A model generated the notes under the pieces. It had not been told where the DNA came from, searched no databases, and saw only the letters and a program-made list of their open reading frames with translations. Source: CAZSIA01 sp045126355 (GTDB lineage: Bacteria > Bacillota_I > Bacilli_A > Acholeplasmatales > Anaeroplasmataceae). Taken from it: 11,418 bases of DNA. The stretch lies in assembly GCA_045126355.1 (NCBI GenBank), contig JBGVOE010000024.1, forward strand, positions 1 through 11,418, written 5' to 3'. Position 1 is the stretch's first letter. Each line of letters starts with the position of its first letter. The translations under genes and the position numbers were made by a program. This document shows positions 1 to 6,750 of the stretch, piece by piece.

Positions 1-483
1 AATACTAAACTTGATGTTTTAAGTGATAGCTTAATAGTAAGAGCAACTATCACTAAAGAAGTTGTTAATGGCCAAGAAACGTCTGTTAGTATTGAAGCTA
101 AACAAGAAGTTTGTGAGGTATTTAATGAATATGATACAACAAATAGGGTTATTGTAATTAGTAAAGCAGAAATGCTTAGCATGATTCGTGGTCTAAATGT
201 TTTAACTGGTAATGAAAATAGTAATTTTGATAAGATTGTTATTACTGTTACAGAATTAAGAGCTGAGCAAAACAAACGTCAAGCTGTTGCTGATTCTTCT
301 GTACTAAGAAGTATACTTACAAATACATTAAAAGAAGAATATAATGGCATACCATATTATAAATTTATAAATATGGATGAACCTATTGAAATGCAAGTTT
401 ATGAGTCATTTGTAATAACTAATGACGTAGTTTTAAATACTTTATTTACTAAAGAACAGATTGAAAATTTACCAACTTTATAG
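1..483 (+). CDS. Unrecognised protein, 5'-truncated (last 160 residues)
   Basis: The reading frame is open from base 1 to the TAG at 481-483 with no upstream stop, so the true start lies outside the window. The ATG at 172 is only an internal methionine; the residues before it read as normal protein. The visible part is soluble-looking, with alternating beta-type segments (SLIVRATITKE, NRVIVISKAE, KIVITVTELRAEQNK) and a probable helical C-terminus ending in ENLPTL. It has no membrane segment, a single cysteine and no nucleotide-binding or catalytic motif that I recognise. A strong hairpin terminator follows 21 bases after the stop, so this gene is the end of its own transcription unit and is not tied to nrdD downstream. 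I cannot assign a function. That it is a real gene is supported by the long open frame, the codon use matching its neighbours and the terminator. Confidence 0.75.
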   Translation, partial: NTKLDVLSDSLIVRATITKEVVNGQETSVSIEAKQEVCEVFNEYDTTNRVIVISKAEMLSMIRGLNVLTGNENSNFDKIVITVTELRAEQNKRQAVADSSVLRSILTNTLKEEYNGIPYYKFINMDEPIEMQVYESFVITNDVVLNTLFTKEQIENLPTL

Positions 484-504
484 TAAATTTAATACATTTT
501 TCTT

Positions 505-540
505 AAAGAGCTCAAACTCAAGTTTGGGCTCTTTATTTGT
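505..540 (+). terminator. Rho-independent terminator of the upstream gene
   Basis: Bases 505-518 and 521-534 are complementary over 14 positions with one G-U pair, giving a stem of about 12 usable pairs and a small loop. The 3' arm ends in CTTT and runs into a T-rich stretch (TTTATTTGTTTGTT). On the opposite strand there is no T tract, so it should act in the + direction only. Confidence 0.85.
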
Positions 541-550
541 TTGTTAAAGG

Positions 551-636
551 AGTGTGCACTAAAAATGTAAAATCGTGGACAAACACTGAGAAAAATACCA
601 AAAATGGCATTTTTGTGTTCGTTTAAGACGCACATT
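551..636. repeat. Imperfect long inverted repeat (hairpin) upstream of nrdD
   Basis: The core pairs 579-586 with 615-622 and 591-600 with 605-614, around a loop of four A at 601-604, with TGAG (587-590) bulged out. As + strand RNA the stem has two A-C mismatches; as - strand RNA the same two positions become G-U pairs and all 18 pairs hold. A second short outer pairing joins 551-557 to 630-636. The element ends well before the nrdD promoter, so it is not part of the nrdD leader made from that promoter. It could be a small RNA gene, a remnant of a small mobile repeat, or chance. Confidence 0.5.
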
Positions 637-692
637 ATAAAAAAAATTTATAATATTTTATAAAAAATAATAAAATATAATTTTATTTTATA
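634..692. other. 59-base pure A/T tract upstream of the nrdD promoter
   Basis: Every base from 634 to 692 is A or T, with several A and T runs. It contains a loose inverted repeat, 651-660 against 671-680, matching at nine of ten positions. In such composition this is expected by chance, so I do not call an operator. The tract lies just upstream of the -10 element at 719-724 and could act as an UP-like or curved segment; that is inference. Confidence 0.5.
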
Positions 693-715
693 GGTCTTTT
701 ATTACCTTTTTTTTA

Positions 716-724
716 TGCTATAAT
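716..724 (+). promoter_or_regulatory. nrdDG promoter, extended -10
   Basis: TGCTATAAT is a perfect extended -10 element (TGnTATAAT), with TATAAT at 719-724. The expected -35 position, about 696-701, is a poor match, as is common for extended -10 promoters. Transcription would begin near 731, leaving a leader of about 40 bases. I saw no convincing NrdR boxes next to it. Confidence 0.75.
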
Positions 725-755
725 ATGTTTACTTATTTCACAGAACAAGTAATAT

Positions 756-761
756 GAAGGG
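756..761 (+). promoter_or_regulatory. Ribosome binding site of nrdD
   Basis: GAAGGG lies 11 bases before the ATG at 773 and only two bases before the in-frame GTG at 764. The spacing rules out GTG and supports ATG 773, which also gives the usual NrdD beginning MKIIKRSG. Confidence 0.7.
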
Positions 762-772
762 TTGTGCTTAGC

Positions 773-2950
773 ATGAAAATTATCAAACGTAGTGGTGTTG
801 AAGTTGTATTCGATATTAATAAGGTTACTGACGCCATTAGAAAGGCAAATGCAGATGCAGTTGACAAAGAAAAGTTAACTGAGGAACAAATTTTAGAAGT
901 TTCAAATAATGTTCATAAACAATGTAAGAAGGCTAAGCATTCACTAGGCGTTGAAGATATTCAAAACTTAGTTGAAAATGAATTAATGAGAATTCAAGCC
1001 TATAATATTGCTAGAAAATATATTACATATAGATATAGAAGAGCTTTAGTAAGAAAATCTAATTCTACAGATGAACAAATTTTAAGTTTAATTGAATGTA
1101 ATAACGAAGAAGTTAAACAAGAAAACTCTAACAAAAACCCAACTGTAAATAGCGTTCAACGTGATTATATGGCTGGTGAAGTTAGTAAAGATATTACAAA
1201 GCGTTTCTTATTACCTGATGATGTTGTAAAAGCTCATGAAGATGGTATTATCCATTTCCATGATGCAGATTATTTTGCACAACATATGCATAACTGTTGT
1301 TTAGTTAATTTAGGTGATATGTTACAAAATGGAACAGTTATTAGTGAAACAATGATTGAAAAACCACATAGTTTCTCAACAGCTTGTACAATTGCTACAC
1401 AAATTATTGCACAAGTTGCATCTAGTCAATATGGTGGACAAACTATTACATTAGCTCATTTAGCTCCATTTGTTGATATTTCTAGACAAAAGTTAATTAA
1501 AGACGTTAGAGTAGAAATGGAAGCTGCTGGTGTTGATTTATCTGAAGAACAAATTCTTGCGATTGCTGAAAAACGTTTAAAAGAAGAAATCAAAAAAGGT
1601 ATCCAAACTATTCAATATCAAGTTGTTACATTAATGACTACAAACGGACAAGCTCCATTCGTAACAGTATTTATGTACTTAAATGAAGTGCAAGATCCTC
1701 GTACTAAAGCGGACTTAGCTTTAATTATTGAAGAATGTTTAATTCAAAGATATAAAGGCGTTAAGAATGAAAAAGGTGTATGGATTACTCCTGCATTCCC
1801 TAAACTAATTTATGTATTAGAAGAAGATAATATCAATGAAGGTTCTAAATATTATTACTTAACTGAATTAGCTGCAAAGGTTACAGCTAAGAGAATGGTT
1901 CCTGACTATATTTCTGAAAAGAAAATGTTAGAATATAAAATAGATAAAGCTGGTAACGGTAATTGTTATGCTTGTATGGGTTGTAGAAGTTTCTTAACTC
2001 CATATTTAGATGAAAATAATCAACCTAAATATTATGGCCGTTTCAACCAAGGTGTTGTAACAGTTAACTTAATAGATATCGCATGTTCTTCTGGTGGTAA
2101 TATGGAAGAATTCTGGAAGATCTTTGACCAAAGAATGAATTTATGTCATAGAGCTTTACAAGCTAGACATAATCGTTTAAGAGGTACAGTAAGTGATGTA
2201 GCTCCTATATTATGGCAATATGGTGCTTTAGCTCGTTTAAAGAAAGGTGAAGTAATCGATAAATTATTATATGGTGGTTATTCAACTATTTCTTTAGGTT
2301 ATGCCGGTTTATGGGAAACAGTTTATTATTTAACTGGCAAAAAATTAACTGATCCAGAAGGTTCTGCTTTAGGTTTACAAATTATGGAAAAACTTAATGA
2401 ATACACTGGTAAATGGAAAGCAAATGAAAATATTGATTATTCATTATATGGTACACCACTTGAATCAACAACTTATAAGTTTGCTAAATCTTTAAGAAAG
2501 AGATTCGGTGTTATTCCAGGTGTTACAGATAAAAACTATATCACAAACAGTTATCATATCCATGTAACTGAAGAAATTGATGCATTTAGTAAATTAGAAT
2601 TTGAATCTAAATTCCAAAAATTATCTCCAGGTGGAGCTATTAGTTATGTAGAAGTACCTAACTTACAAAATAATATTCCTGCTGTTTTAGCTTTAATGAG
2701 ACATATCTATGATAATATCATGTATGCAGAATTAAATACTAAGAGTGATTTCTGTCAAGTTTGTGGATTTGACGGTGAAATCCGTATTGTTACAGATCAA
2801 GATGATAAATTAATTTGGGAATGTCCAAATTGTGGAAATAAGGATGAAACTAAATTAAATGTTGCAAGACGTACATGTGGATACATTGGTACTCAATTCT
2901 GGAATCAAGGTAGAACTCAAGAGATTAAGGAAAGAGTACTACACTTATAA
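773..2950 (+). CDS. nrdD: Anaerobic (class III) ribonucleoside-triphosphate reductase
   Basis: Cytosolic glycyl-radical enzyme that reduces ribonucleoside triphosphates to deoxyribonucleotides without oxygen, after activation by NrdG. The 725-residue length is normal for the family. An ATP-cone for allosteric control by ATP/dATP fills roughly residues 1-95 (MKIIKRSG...FDINKVTDAI). The barrel domain follows, with HMHNCCLVNLGDML, TTNGQAPFVT and the Cys-rich GNCYACMGCRSFL stretch (C398, C401, C404). Near the C-terminus are four zinc-binding cysteines, C661/C664 and C684/C687, then the radical loop RTCGYIG, with G703 as the expected radical glycine. Start: ATG 773 is preferred over the in-frame GTG at 764 on ribosome-binding-site spacing and family N-terminus. 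An extended -10 promoter lies about 50 bases upstream, and nrdG follows with a one-base overlap, so the two are co-transcribed. The oxygen-sensitive radical indicates an anaerobic lifestyle. Confidence 0.98.
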   Translation: MKIIKRSGVEVVFDINKVTDAIRKANADAVDKEKLTEEQILEVSNNVHKQCKKAKHSLGVEDIQNLVENELMRIQAYNIARKYITYRYRRALVRKSNSTDEQILSLIECNNEEVKQENSNKNPTVNSVQRDYMAGEVSKDITKRFLLPDDVVKAHEDGIIHFHDADYFAQHMHNCCLVNLGDMLQNGTVISETMIEKPHSFSTACTIATQIIAQVASSQYGGQTITLAHLAPFVDISRQKLIKDVRVEMEAAGVDLSEEQILAIAEKRLKEEIKKGIQTIQYQVVTLMTTNGQAPFVTVFMYLNEVQDPRTKADLALIIEECLIQRYKGVKNEKGVWITPAFPKLIYVLEEDNINEGSKYYYLTELAAKVTAKRMVPDYISEKKMLEYKIDKAGNGNCYACMGCRSFLTPYLDENNQPKYYGRFNQGVVTVNLIDIACSSGGNMEEFWKIFDQRMNLCHRALQARHNRLRGTVSDVAPILWQYGALARLKKGEVIDKLLYGGYSTISLGYAGLWETVYYLTGKKLTDPEGSALGLQIMEKLNEYTGKWKANENIDYSLYGTPLESTTYKFAKSLRKRFGVIPGVTDKNYITNSYHIHVTEEIDAFSKLEFESKFQKLSPGGAISYVEVPNLQNNIPAVLALMRHIYDNIMYAELNTKSDFCQVCGFDGEIRIVTDQDDKLIWECPNCGNKDETKLNVARRTCGYIGTQFWNQGRTQEIKERVLHL

Positions 2951-3468
2951 TGAATTACGCTGAAATTAAAAATTTCGATATAGCTAATGGGTTAGGTATA
3001 AGAGTATCTCTTTTTGTTAGTGGATGTACCCACCGTTGCAAGAACTGTTTTAACAGTATTGCATGGGACTTTAATTATGGGAAACCTTTTACTAAAGAAG
3101 TAGAGGATTCAATAATTAAAATGTTAAGTAACCCTAATGTTTCTGGTTTAACACTATTAGGTGGAGAACCTATGGAACCAGTTAACCAAGAGGGATTAAT
3201 TGGCTTTTTAAGAAGAGTTAAAAAGGAAGTTCCGAATAAAAACATTTGGTGTTACACAGGATACACATTAGAAAAAGACCTATTAACAGGAAGAGCGCAT
3301 ACATCTCTTACAGAAGAGATACTGTCTTATATAGATGTGTTAGTTGATGGTAAATTTGTTGAAGAATTAAAAAGCTTAATGCTTAAATTTAGAGGTTCAT
3401 CAAACCAAAGATTGATAGATTTACCAAAAACCTTAAAAACTGGTGAAATAGTATTATTAGATTTATAA
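2950..3468 (+). CDS. nrdG: Anaerobic ribonucleotide reductase activating protein (radical SAM)
   Basis: Radical-SAM activase that uses a [4Fe-4S] cluster and S-adenosylmethionine to place the glycyl radical on NrdD (expected at G703). It has 172 residues, typical for NrdG. The cluster motif is CTHRCKNC, a CX3CX2C with C26, C30 and C33, preceded by the family's NGLGIRVSLFVSG stretch. LLGGEPMEP near residue 70 is the SAM-contacting GGE motif. The C-terminal RGSSNQRLIDL also matches the family. The ATG overlaps the nrdD stop as TAATG. No good Shine-Dalgarno site lies close to it: the nearest, AAGGA at 2927-2931, is 18 bases before the ATG. Translation is therefore probably coupled to NrdD synthesis. 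A terminator overlaps its stop codon, closing the two-gene operon. Confidence 0.97.
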   Translation: MNYAEIKNFDIANGLGIRVSLFVSGCTHRCKNCFNSIAWDFNYGKPFTKEVEDSIIKMLSNPNVSGLTLLGGEPMEPVNQEGLIGFLRRVKKEVPNKNIWCYTGYTLEKDLLTGRAHTSLTEEILSYIDVLVDGKFVEELKSLMLKFRGSSNQRLIDLPKTLKTGEIVLLDL

Positions 3469-3491
3469 GATCTCCAATTGGAGGTCTTTTT
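3467..3491 (+). terminator. Rho-independent terminator of nrdDG
   Basis: Nine-pair stem, AAGATCTCC (3467-3475) with GGAGGTCTT (3480-3488), one G-U pair, loop AATT, followed by a run of T to 3491. The 5' arm includes the last two bases of the nrdG stop codon, so the hairpin starts inside the gene end. Confidence 0.92.
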
Positions 3492-3530
3492 AATTTGCTT
3501 ATAATTTATTTTATTTTTTCTATATTTTTA

Positions 3531-3560
3531 TTAATAAAAATAAGAAAAATGTGCTATAAT
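3531..3560 (+). promoter_or_regulatory. Promoter of the HD-ligA-uvrA-hprK-lgt operon
   Basis: TATAAT at 3555-3560 is preceded by TGC, making a perfect extended -10 element identical to the one before nrdD. A weak -35 candidate, TTAATA, sits at 3531-3536 with an 18-base spacer. It lies between the nrdDG terminator and the next gene, just where a new transcription unit should start. Confidence 0.75.
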
Positions 3561-3571
3561 AAAGACAAAGT

Positions 3572-3579
3572 AAGGTGAT
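3572..3579 (+). promoter_or_regulatory. Ribosome binding site of the HD-domain gene
   Basis: AAGGTGAT includes GGTGAT, which is complementary to the far part of the 16S rRNA 3' tail. It lies four bases before the ATG at 3584. An in-frame GTG at 3575 falls inside this site, so it cannot be the start. Confidence 0.75.
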
Positions 3580-3583
3580 TAGT

Positions 3584-4219
3584 ATGCGATATAAAGACAT
3601 GTTAGAATTTGTTGAAAAAAGACTAATTGATGGTAATGGTATAAAATCTACTAGACCATATCAAACATTCCGTAACAGATTTGAACATACTAAACGAGTT
3701 TATGGATGGGCTAAAAGAATAATGGATGATCTACCAAATGTTAATCATGAAGTATTGTTAACATCTGCGATATTCCATGATGTAGGATATTCATGTGGTA
3801 AAGATAATCACGCGGAGGCAAGTGCGAACATTTTTTTAGAATATGCCAAAGAACATGAATTTAACCAAGAATTCATTGATCAAGTATATTATTGTATTAT
3901 TAATCATTCTCATAAAAGATTTTTATGGGATGAATCAAGTACGCCTGAACTTATTTTATTGTTAGAAGCTGACCTTTTAGATGAAGAAGGGGCTATGGCT
4001 ATTTCTTGGGATTTGATGACAACAGGAGAAATGTTACCAGATGATTTTATGGATGGATATAAGATGCTTAATACTTATTCTATCCGTATATTATCTCAAG
4101 ATATGATGGTTACCCCAAAAGCTAGAAGCTATTGGGATGAAAAGAAAGAATTAGTAAGAAAATTTTTATCTGCAATGAAACAAGATTTATTTGTTGATGA
4201 AGATATTATGGAGGAATAA
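3584..4219 (+). CDS. HD-domain metal-dependent phosphohydrolase
   Basis: A 211-residue protein of the HD superfamily. The metal-binding set is complete: H35 (in FEHTKRV), the H65-D66 doublet (IFHDVGY), H108 (INHSHK) and D130 (LLEADLLD), with an additional H76 in KDNHAEAS. These residues normally bind divalent metals and hydrolyse phosphoester or phosphoanhydride bonds; the substrate cannot be read from the sequence. It has no signal peptide or membrane segment, so it should be cytosolic. It resembles the stand-alone uncharacterised HD hydrolases of Firmicutes rather than the (p)ppGpp synthetases, as no synthetase or TGS domain is attached. It is the first gene after its own promoter, and its last codons (ATG GAG GAA) hold the ligA ribosome binding site, which places it firmly in the ligA-uvrA operon. 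A nucleotide-housekeeping or repair-related role is inference from that position. Confidence 0.88.
   Translation: MRYKDMLEFVEKRLIDGNGIKSTRPYQTFRNRFEHTKRVYGWAKRIMDDLPNVNHEVLLTSAIFHDVGYSCGKDNHAEASANIFLEYAKEHEFNQEFIDQVYYCIINHSHKRFLWDESSTPELILLLEADLLDEEGAMAISWDLMTTGEMLPDDFMDGYKMLNTYSIRILSQDMMVTPKARSYWDEKKELVRKFLSAMKQDLFVDEDIMEE
4210..4214 (+). promoter_or_regulatory. Ribosome binding site of ligA
   Basis: GGAGG, an optimal Shine-Dalgarno core, lies six bases before the ATG at 4221 and within the last codons of the HD gene. It excludes the longer in-frame start (TTG at 4191), which has no such site. Confidence 0.88.
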
Positions 4220-4220
4220 A

Positions 4221-6230
4221 ATGAATCCTATTTTAGATAGAATTAATGAACTTAAAAAAGTAATAAATTATCATATTGATCGTTATTATAATCAAGATGA
4301 TCCTGAAATATCAGATTACGAATATGATATGTTACTTCAAGAATTAAAAAAATTAGAATTAGAAAATCCAGAATATATTACTTCTGATTCACCTACTCAA
4401 AGAGTTGGTGGTAATGCTAAAAGAGAAGCTGGTGTTTTAGTTAAACATGATGTACCTATGTTAAGCTTACAAGATGTTTTTACTAAAGAAGATGTATATG
4501 AATTCGTTAATGAGATGATTGAAAAATTTGGTAATCCTAAATTTGTTGTTGAATATAAGATTGATGGTTTATCAATGTCAATTAGATATAAAGAAGGAAA
4601 AATGATTATGGCAGTTACACGTGGTGATGGTATTAATCAAGGGGAAGACGTTACGATAAATGCCAAAGTTATTGAAGATGTTAAACATAATTTAAAAGAT
4701 AAGATTCCTTATTTAGAAGTACGTGGAGAAGTATACATGTCTAAAAAAGCATTTGAAGACACTAATGCTTTACAAGAATTGAGAGGCAAGAAGTTATTTG
4801 CAAACCCACGTAACTGTGCTGCAGGTACACTAAGACAATTAGATAGCAGTATTACAAAAGAACGTAATTTAAGTATGTTTGTATTTAATATTCAAAAAGT
4901 TGAAGGTATGGAATTTAAATCACATACTGAAGGTTATGAATTCTTAAAGAGTCAAGGTATTAAAGTTATTGATAATTACAAAGAATGTTATACAGCTGAT
5001 GAAGTATGGGAAGCTATAAGTTGGATAGGCGAAAATCGTGAAAACTTAGAATATGATATTGATGGTGCTGTTGTTAAATTAGATGATTTTGAAATGCGTA
5101 AAAACGTAGGTCAAACAGCTAAAGTACCAAGATGGGCAGTTGCCTACAAATATCCACCAGAAGAAAAAGAAGCTGTTTTATTAGATGTAGAAGCTTCAAT
5201 TGGTCGAACTGGACGTATTACTCCTACGGCTATTTTTACACCAATAAGATTGTGTGGTACTACAGTAAGTCGTGCAACACTACATAATCAAGATTTCTTA
5301 GATGAATTAGATATTCATATTGGAGACACTATTTTAGTATATAAATCTGGTGAAATAATTCCAAAGATAAAAGGTGTTAATAAAGCTAAAAGACCAGCAA
5401 ATGCCTTTAAATATTTCTTGCCACCAGTATGTCCTGGATGTGGACATCCTACTTCAAGAATAGATGGTGGAGCGGATATTAAATGTGTAAACCCTAATTG
5501 CGTCGCTAAGAAAGAAAGTCATATCATTAATTTCGTTGGTAGAGATGCAATGGATATTAAAGGTTTTGGTGAATCAATTGTGGCAGAACTTATTAAATTT
5601 AAATACATAAATGATATTGCTGATATTTATGTTTTAAAGGACAAGAAAGAAGAATTGATTGAATCTGGTATTATTGGTAAAGAAAAGAATACTGCTAAAG
5701 TATTAGATGCGATTGAAGAATCTAAACAAAATGATCCATCTAGATTACTTACTTCATTAGGTATTCCTAATATTGGTAAGGTTGCTGCAAAAGCGATAAT
5801 AAAACATTTTAAATCTATTGATAATTTAATGAATGCATCATTAGAAGAATTAATTGAAGTAAATGATGTTGGTGATATTTCTGCTAGATGTATTTATGAT
5901 TTCTTTAAAACAGAAGAAAATATCATATTAATAAATAGACTAAAAAGTTATGGTTTAAAAATGGAAGCTGATGAAGTAGTATTAGATACTAATTCATTAG
6001 AAGGATTAACTTTCGTAATTACTGGTACATTAGATAACATGTCTAGAGATGAAGCTGGCGCTTTAATTGAAAGAAATGGCGGTAAAGTATCAAGTAGTGT
6101 ATCAGCAAAAACGAGTTATTTATTAGCTGGTGAAAAAGCTGGTAGTAAATTAACTAAAGCTAACTCATTAGGCGTTAAAGTTATTAGTTTAAATGAATTA
6201 TTAGAAATGGTAGGTGGTAATAATGATTAA
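4221..6230 (+). CDS. ligA: NAD-dependent DNA ligase LigA
   Basis: Essential bacterial ligase that seals nicks in replication and repair, using NAD+ to adenylate itself and then the 5'-phosphate. It has 669 residues, the normal family length. In order: the NAD-binding Ia domain with YYNQDDPEISDYEYD (about 22-36); the adenylation domain with KIDG, whose K113 is the AMP-accepting lysine, then TRGDG and EVRGEVYM; the YDIDGAVVK motif; the OB-fold region; a four-cysteine zinc finger (C404, C407, C422, C427); helix-hairpin-helix repeats (about 440-580); and a C-terminal BRCT domain from about residue 592 (LTFVITG) to the end. Nothing is missing. The ATG at 4221 has an ideal GGAGG site and lies one base after the HD gene stop. 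Its 3' end overlaps the next gene by eight bases. The companion gene pcrA, often beside ligA in Firmicutes, is not seen here. Confidence 0.98.
   Translation: MNPILDRINELKKVINYHIDRYYNQDDPEISDYEYDMLLQELKKLELENPEYITSDSPTQRVGGNAKREAGVLVKHDVPMLSLQDVFTKEDVYEFVNEMIEKFGNPKFVVEYKIDGLSMSIRYKEGKMIMAVTRGDGINQGEDVTINAKVIEDVKHNLKDKIPYLEVRGEVYMSKKAFEDTNALQELRGKKLFANPRNCAAGTLRQLDSSITKERNLSMFVFNIQKVEGMEFKSHTEGYEFLKSQGIKVIDNYKECYTADEVWEAISWIGENRENLEYDIDGAVVKLDDFEMRKNVGQTAKVPRWAVAYKYPPEEKEAVLLDVEASIGRTGRITPTAIFTPIRLCGTTVSRATLHNQDFLDELDIHIGDTILVYKSGEIIPKIKGVNKAKRPANAFKYFLPPVCPGCGHPTSRIDGGADIKCVNPNCVAKKESHIINFVGRDAMDIKGFGESIVAELIKFKYINDIADIYVLKDKKEELIESGIIGKEKNTAKVLDAIEESKQNDPSRLLTSLGIPNIGKVAAKAIIKHFKSIDNLMNASLEELIEVNDVGDISARCIYDFFKTEENIILINRLKSYGLKMEADEVVLDTNSLEGLTFVITGTLDNMSRDEAGALIERNGGKVSSSVSAKTSYLLAGEKAGSKLTKANSLGVKVISLNELLEMVGGNND
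6212..6217 (+). promoter_or_regulatory. Ribosome binding site of the Cys-rich gene
   Basis: AGGTGG lies inside the end of ligA, five bases before the ATG at 6223. A GTG at 6214 in the same frame sits within this site and is rejected as a start. Confidence 0.65.
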
Positions 6231-6747
6231 TGTTATTAATAATATTATTGATGAATTAGTCGTTAAATATAAACTACCTAAGGATGGATTATGTTTAATA
6301 GAGAATAAAGGTGCTAAGAATTCTACTTTTACATTTGTTATTAATGAACAACCATTTCCAGTTATAAACAAGAATGTTGTAAGCCGTTCTATGATTATTT
6401 TAAACTTTGTACAAGTGAAATCTGGTATCACAGAATTAATCATTAAAAATAAGATGATAGAGAAGTTTCCATATCCATCTACAATGACTCTAAAAGAAGT
6501 AAAATCAGATAAATTAAATCATCATTTATTAGCGGTTAATGATGATATTAATTGTAAAGACTATATAAAGGACATCACTGAATACTGTTTAAGTATTTAT
6601 GAATCAAGCTCTACATTTGGTTGTTGTAGCAAATATAACGAATGTTCTAAGATTAGAGAATGTGTTCATGAAAACAAACTTTATTCAACAGGATGTATGT
6701 ATAGAAAGAAAATAGAAAAAAATATTATTTATTTTGATGGTGAATAG
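6223..6747 (+). CDS. Uncharacterised protein with a Cys-rich C-terminal motif
   Basis: A 174-residue protein with no function I can name. The first 130 residues look like an alpha/beta domain (FTFVINEQPFPVI, SMIILNFVQVKSGITELIIKN) without a recognisable active site. The C-terminus holds FGCCSKYNECSKIREC followed by YSTGCMYRKK, with C134, C135, C141, C147 and C158 spaced CC-x5-C-x5-C-x10-C. I recall similar tails (CC..Y.EC...C.H...Y..GC.YRKNLE..RIFY) in unannotated Firmicutes and phage proteins, where they would suit a zinc or iron-sulfur site; this is from memory and not checked. There is no signal peptide, so the protein is probably cytosolic and its cysteines reduced. It overlaps ligA by eight bases and ends three bases before uvrA. 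The tight packing between two DNA repair genes argues for a real, co-translated gene and hints at a nucleic-acid role, which remains inference. Confidence 0.85.
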   Translation: MINVINNIIDELVVKYKLPKDGLCLIENKGAKNSTFTFVINEQPFPVINKNVVSRSMIILNFVQVKSGITELIIKNKMIEKFPYPSTMTLKEVKSDKLNHHLLAVNDDINCKDYIKDITEYCLSIYESSSTFGCCSKYNECSKIRECVHENKLYSTGCMYRKKIEKNIIYFDGE

Positions 6748-6750
6748 AAT

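Noticed and set aside
651..680. Inverted repeat (nine of ten positions) as an operator for nrdD
   Set aside because: It consists only of A and T inside a 59-base A/T tract, where such symmetry arises by chance.
754..771. Five-codon upstream reading frame (ATG to TAG) overlapping the nrdD ribosome binding site
   Set aside because: It has no ribosome binding site of its own and no regulatory codon run; chance is enough.
764..772. GTG start for nrdD giving an MLSM extension
   Set aside because: It is two bases from the ribosome binding site, and the family N-terminus begins at the ATG at 773.
484..772. NrdR boxes expected before ribonucleotide reductase genes
   Set aside because: I looked for the paired ACA-rich palindromes near the promoter and found no convincing match.
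6201..6443. 80-codon minus-strand reading frame
   Set aside because: It lies antisense across ligA and the Cys-rich gene, with no ribosome binding site or promoter seen; a shadow of the real frame.
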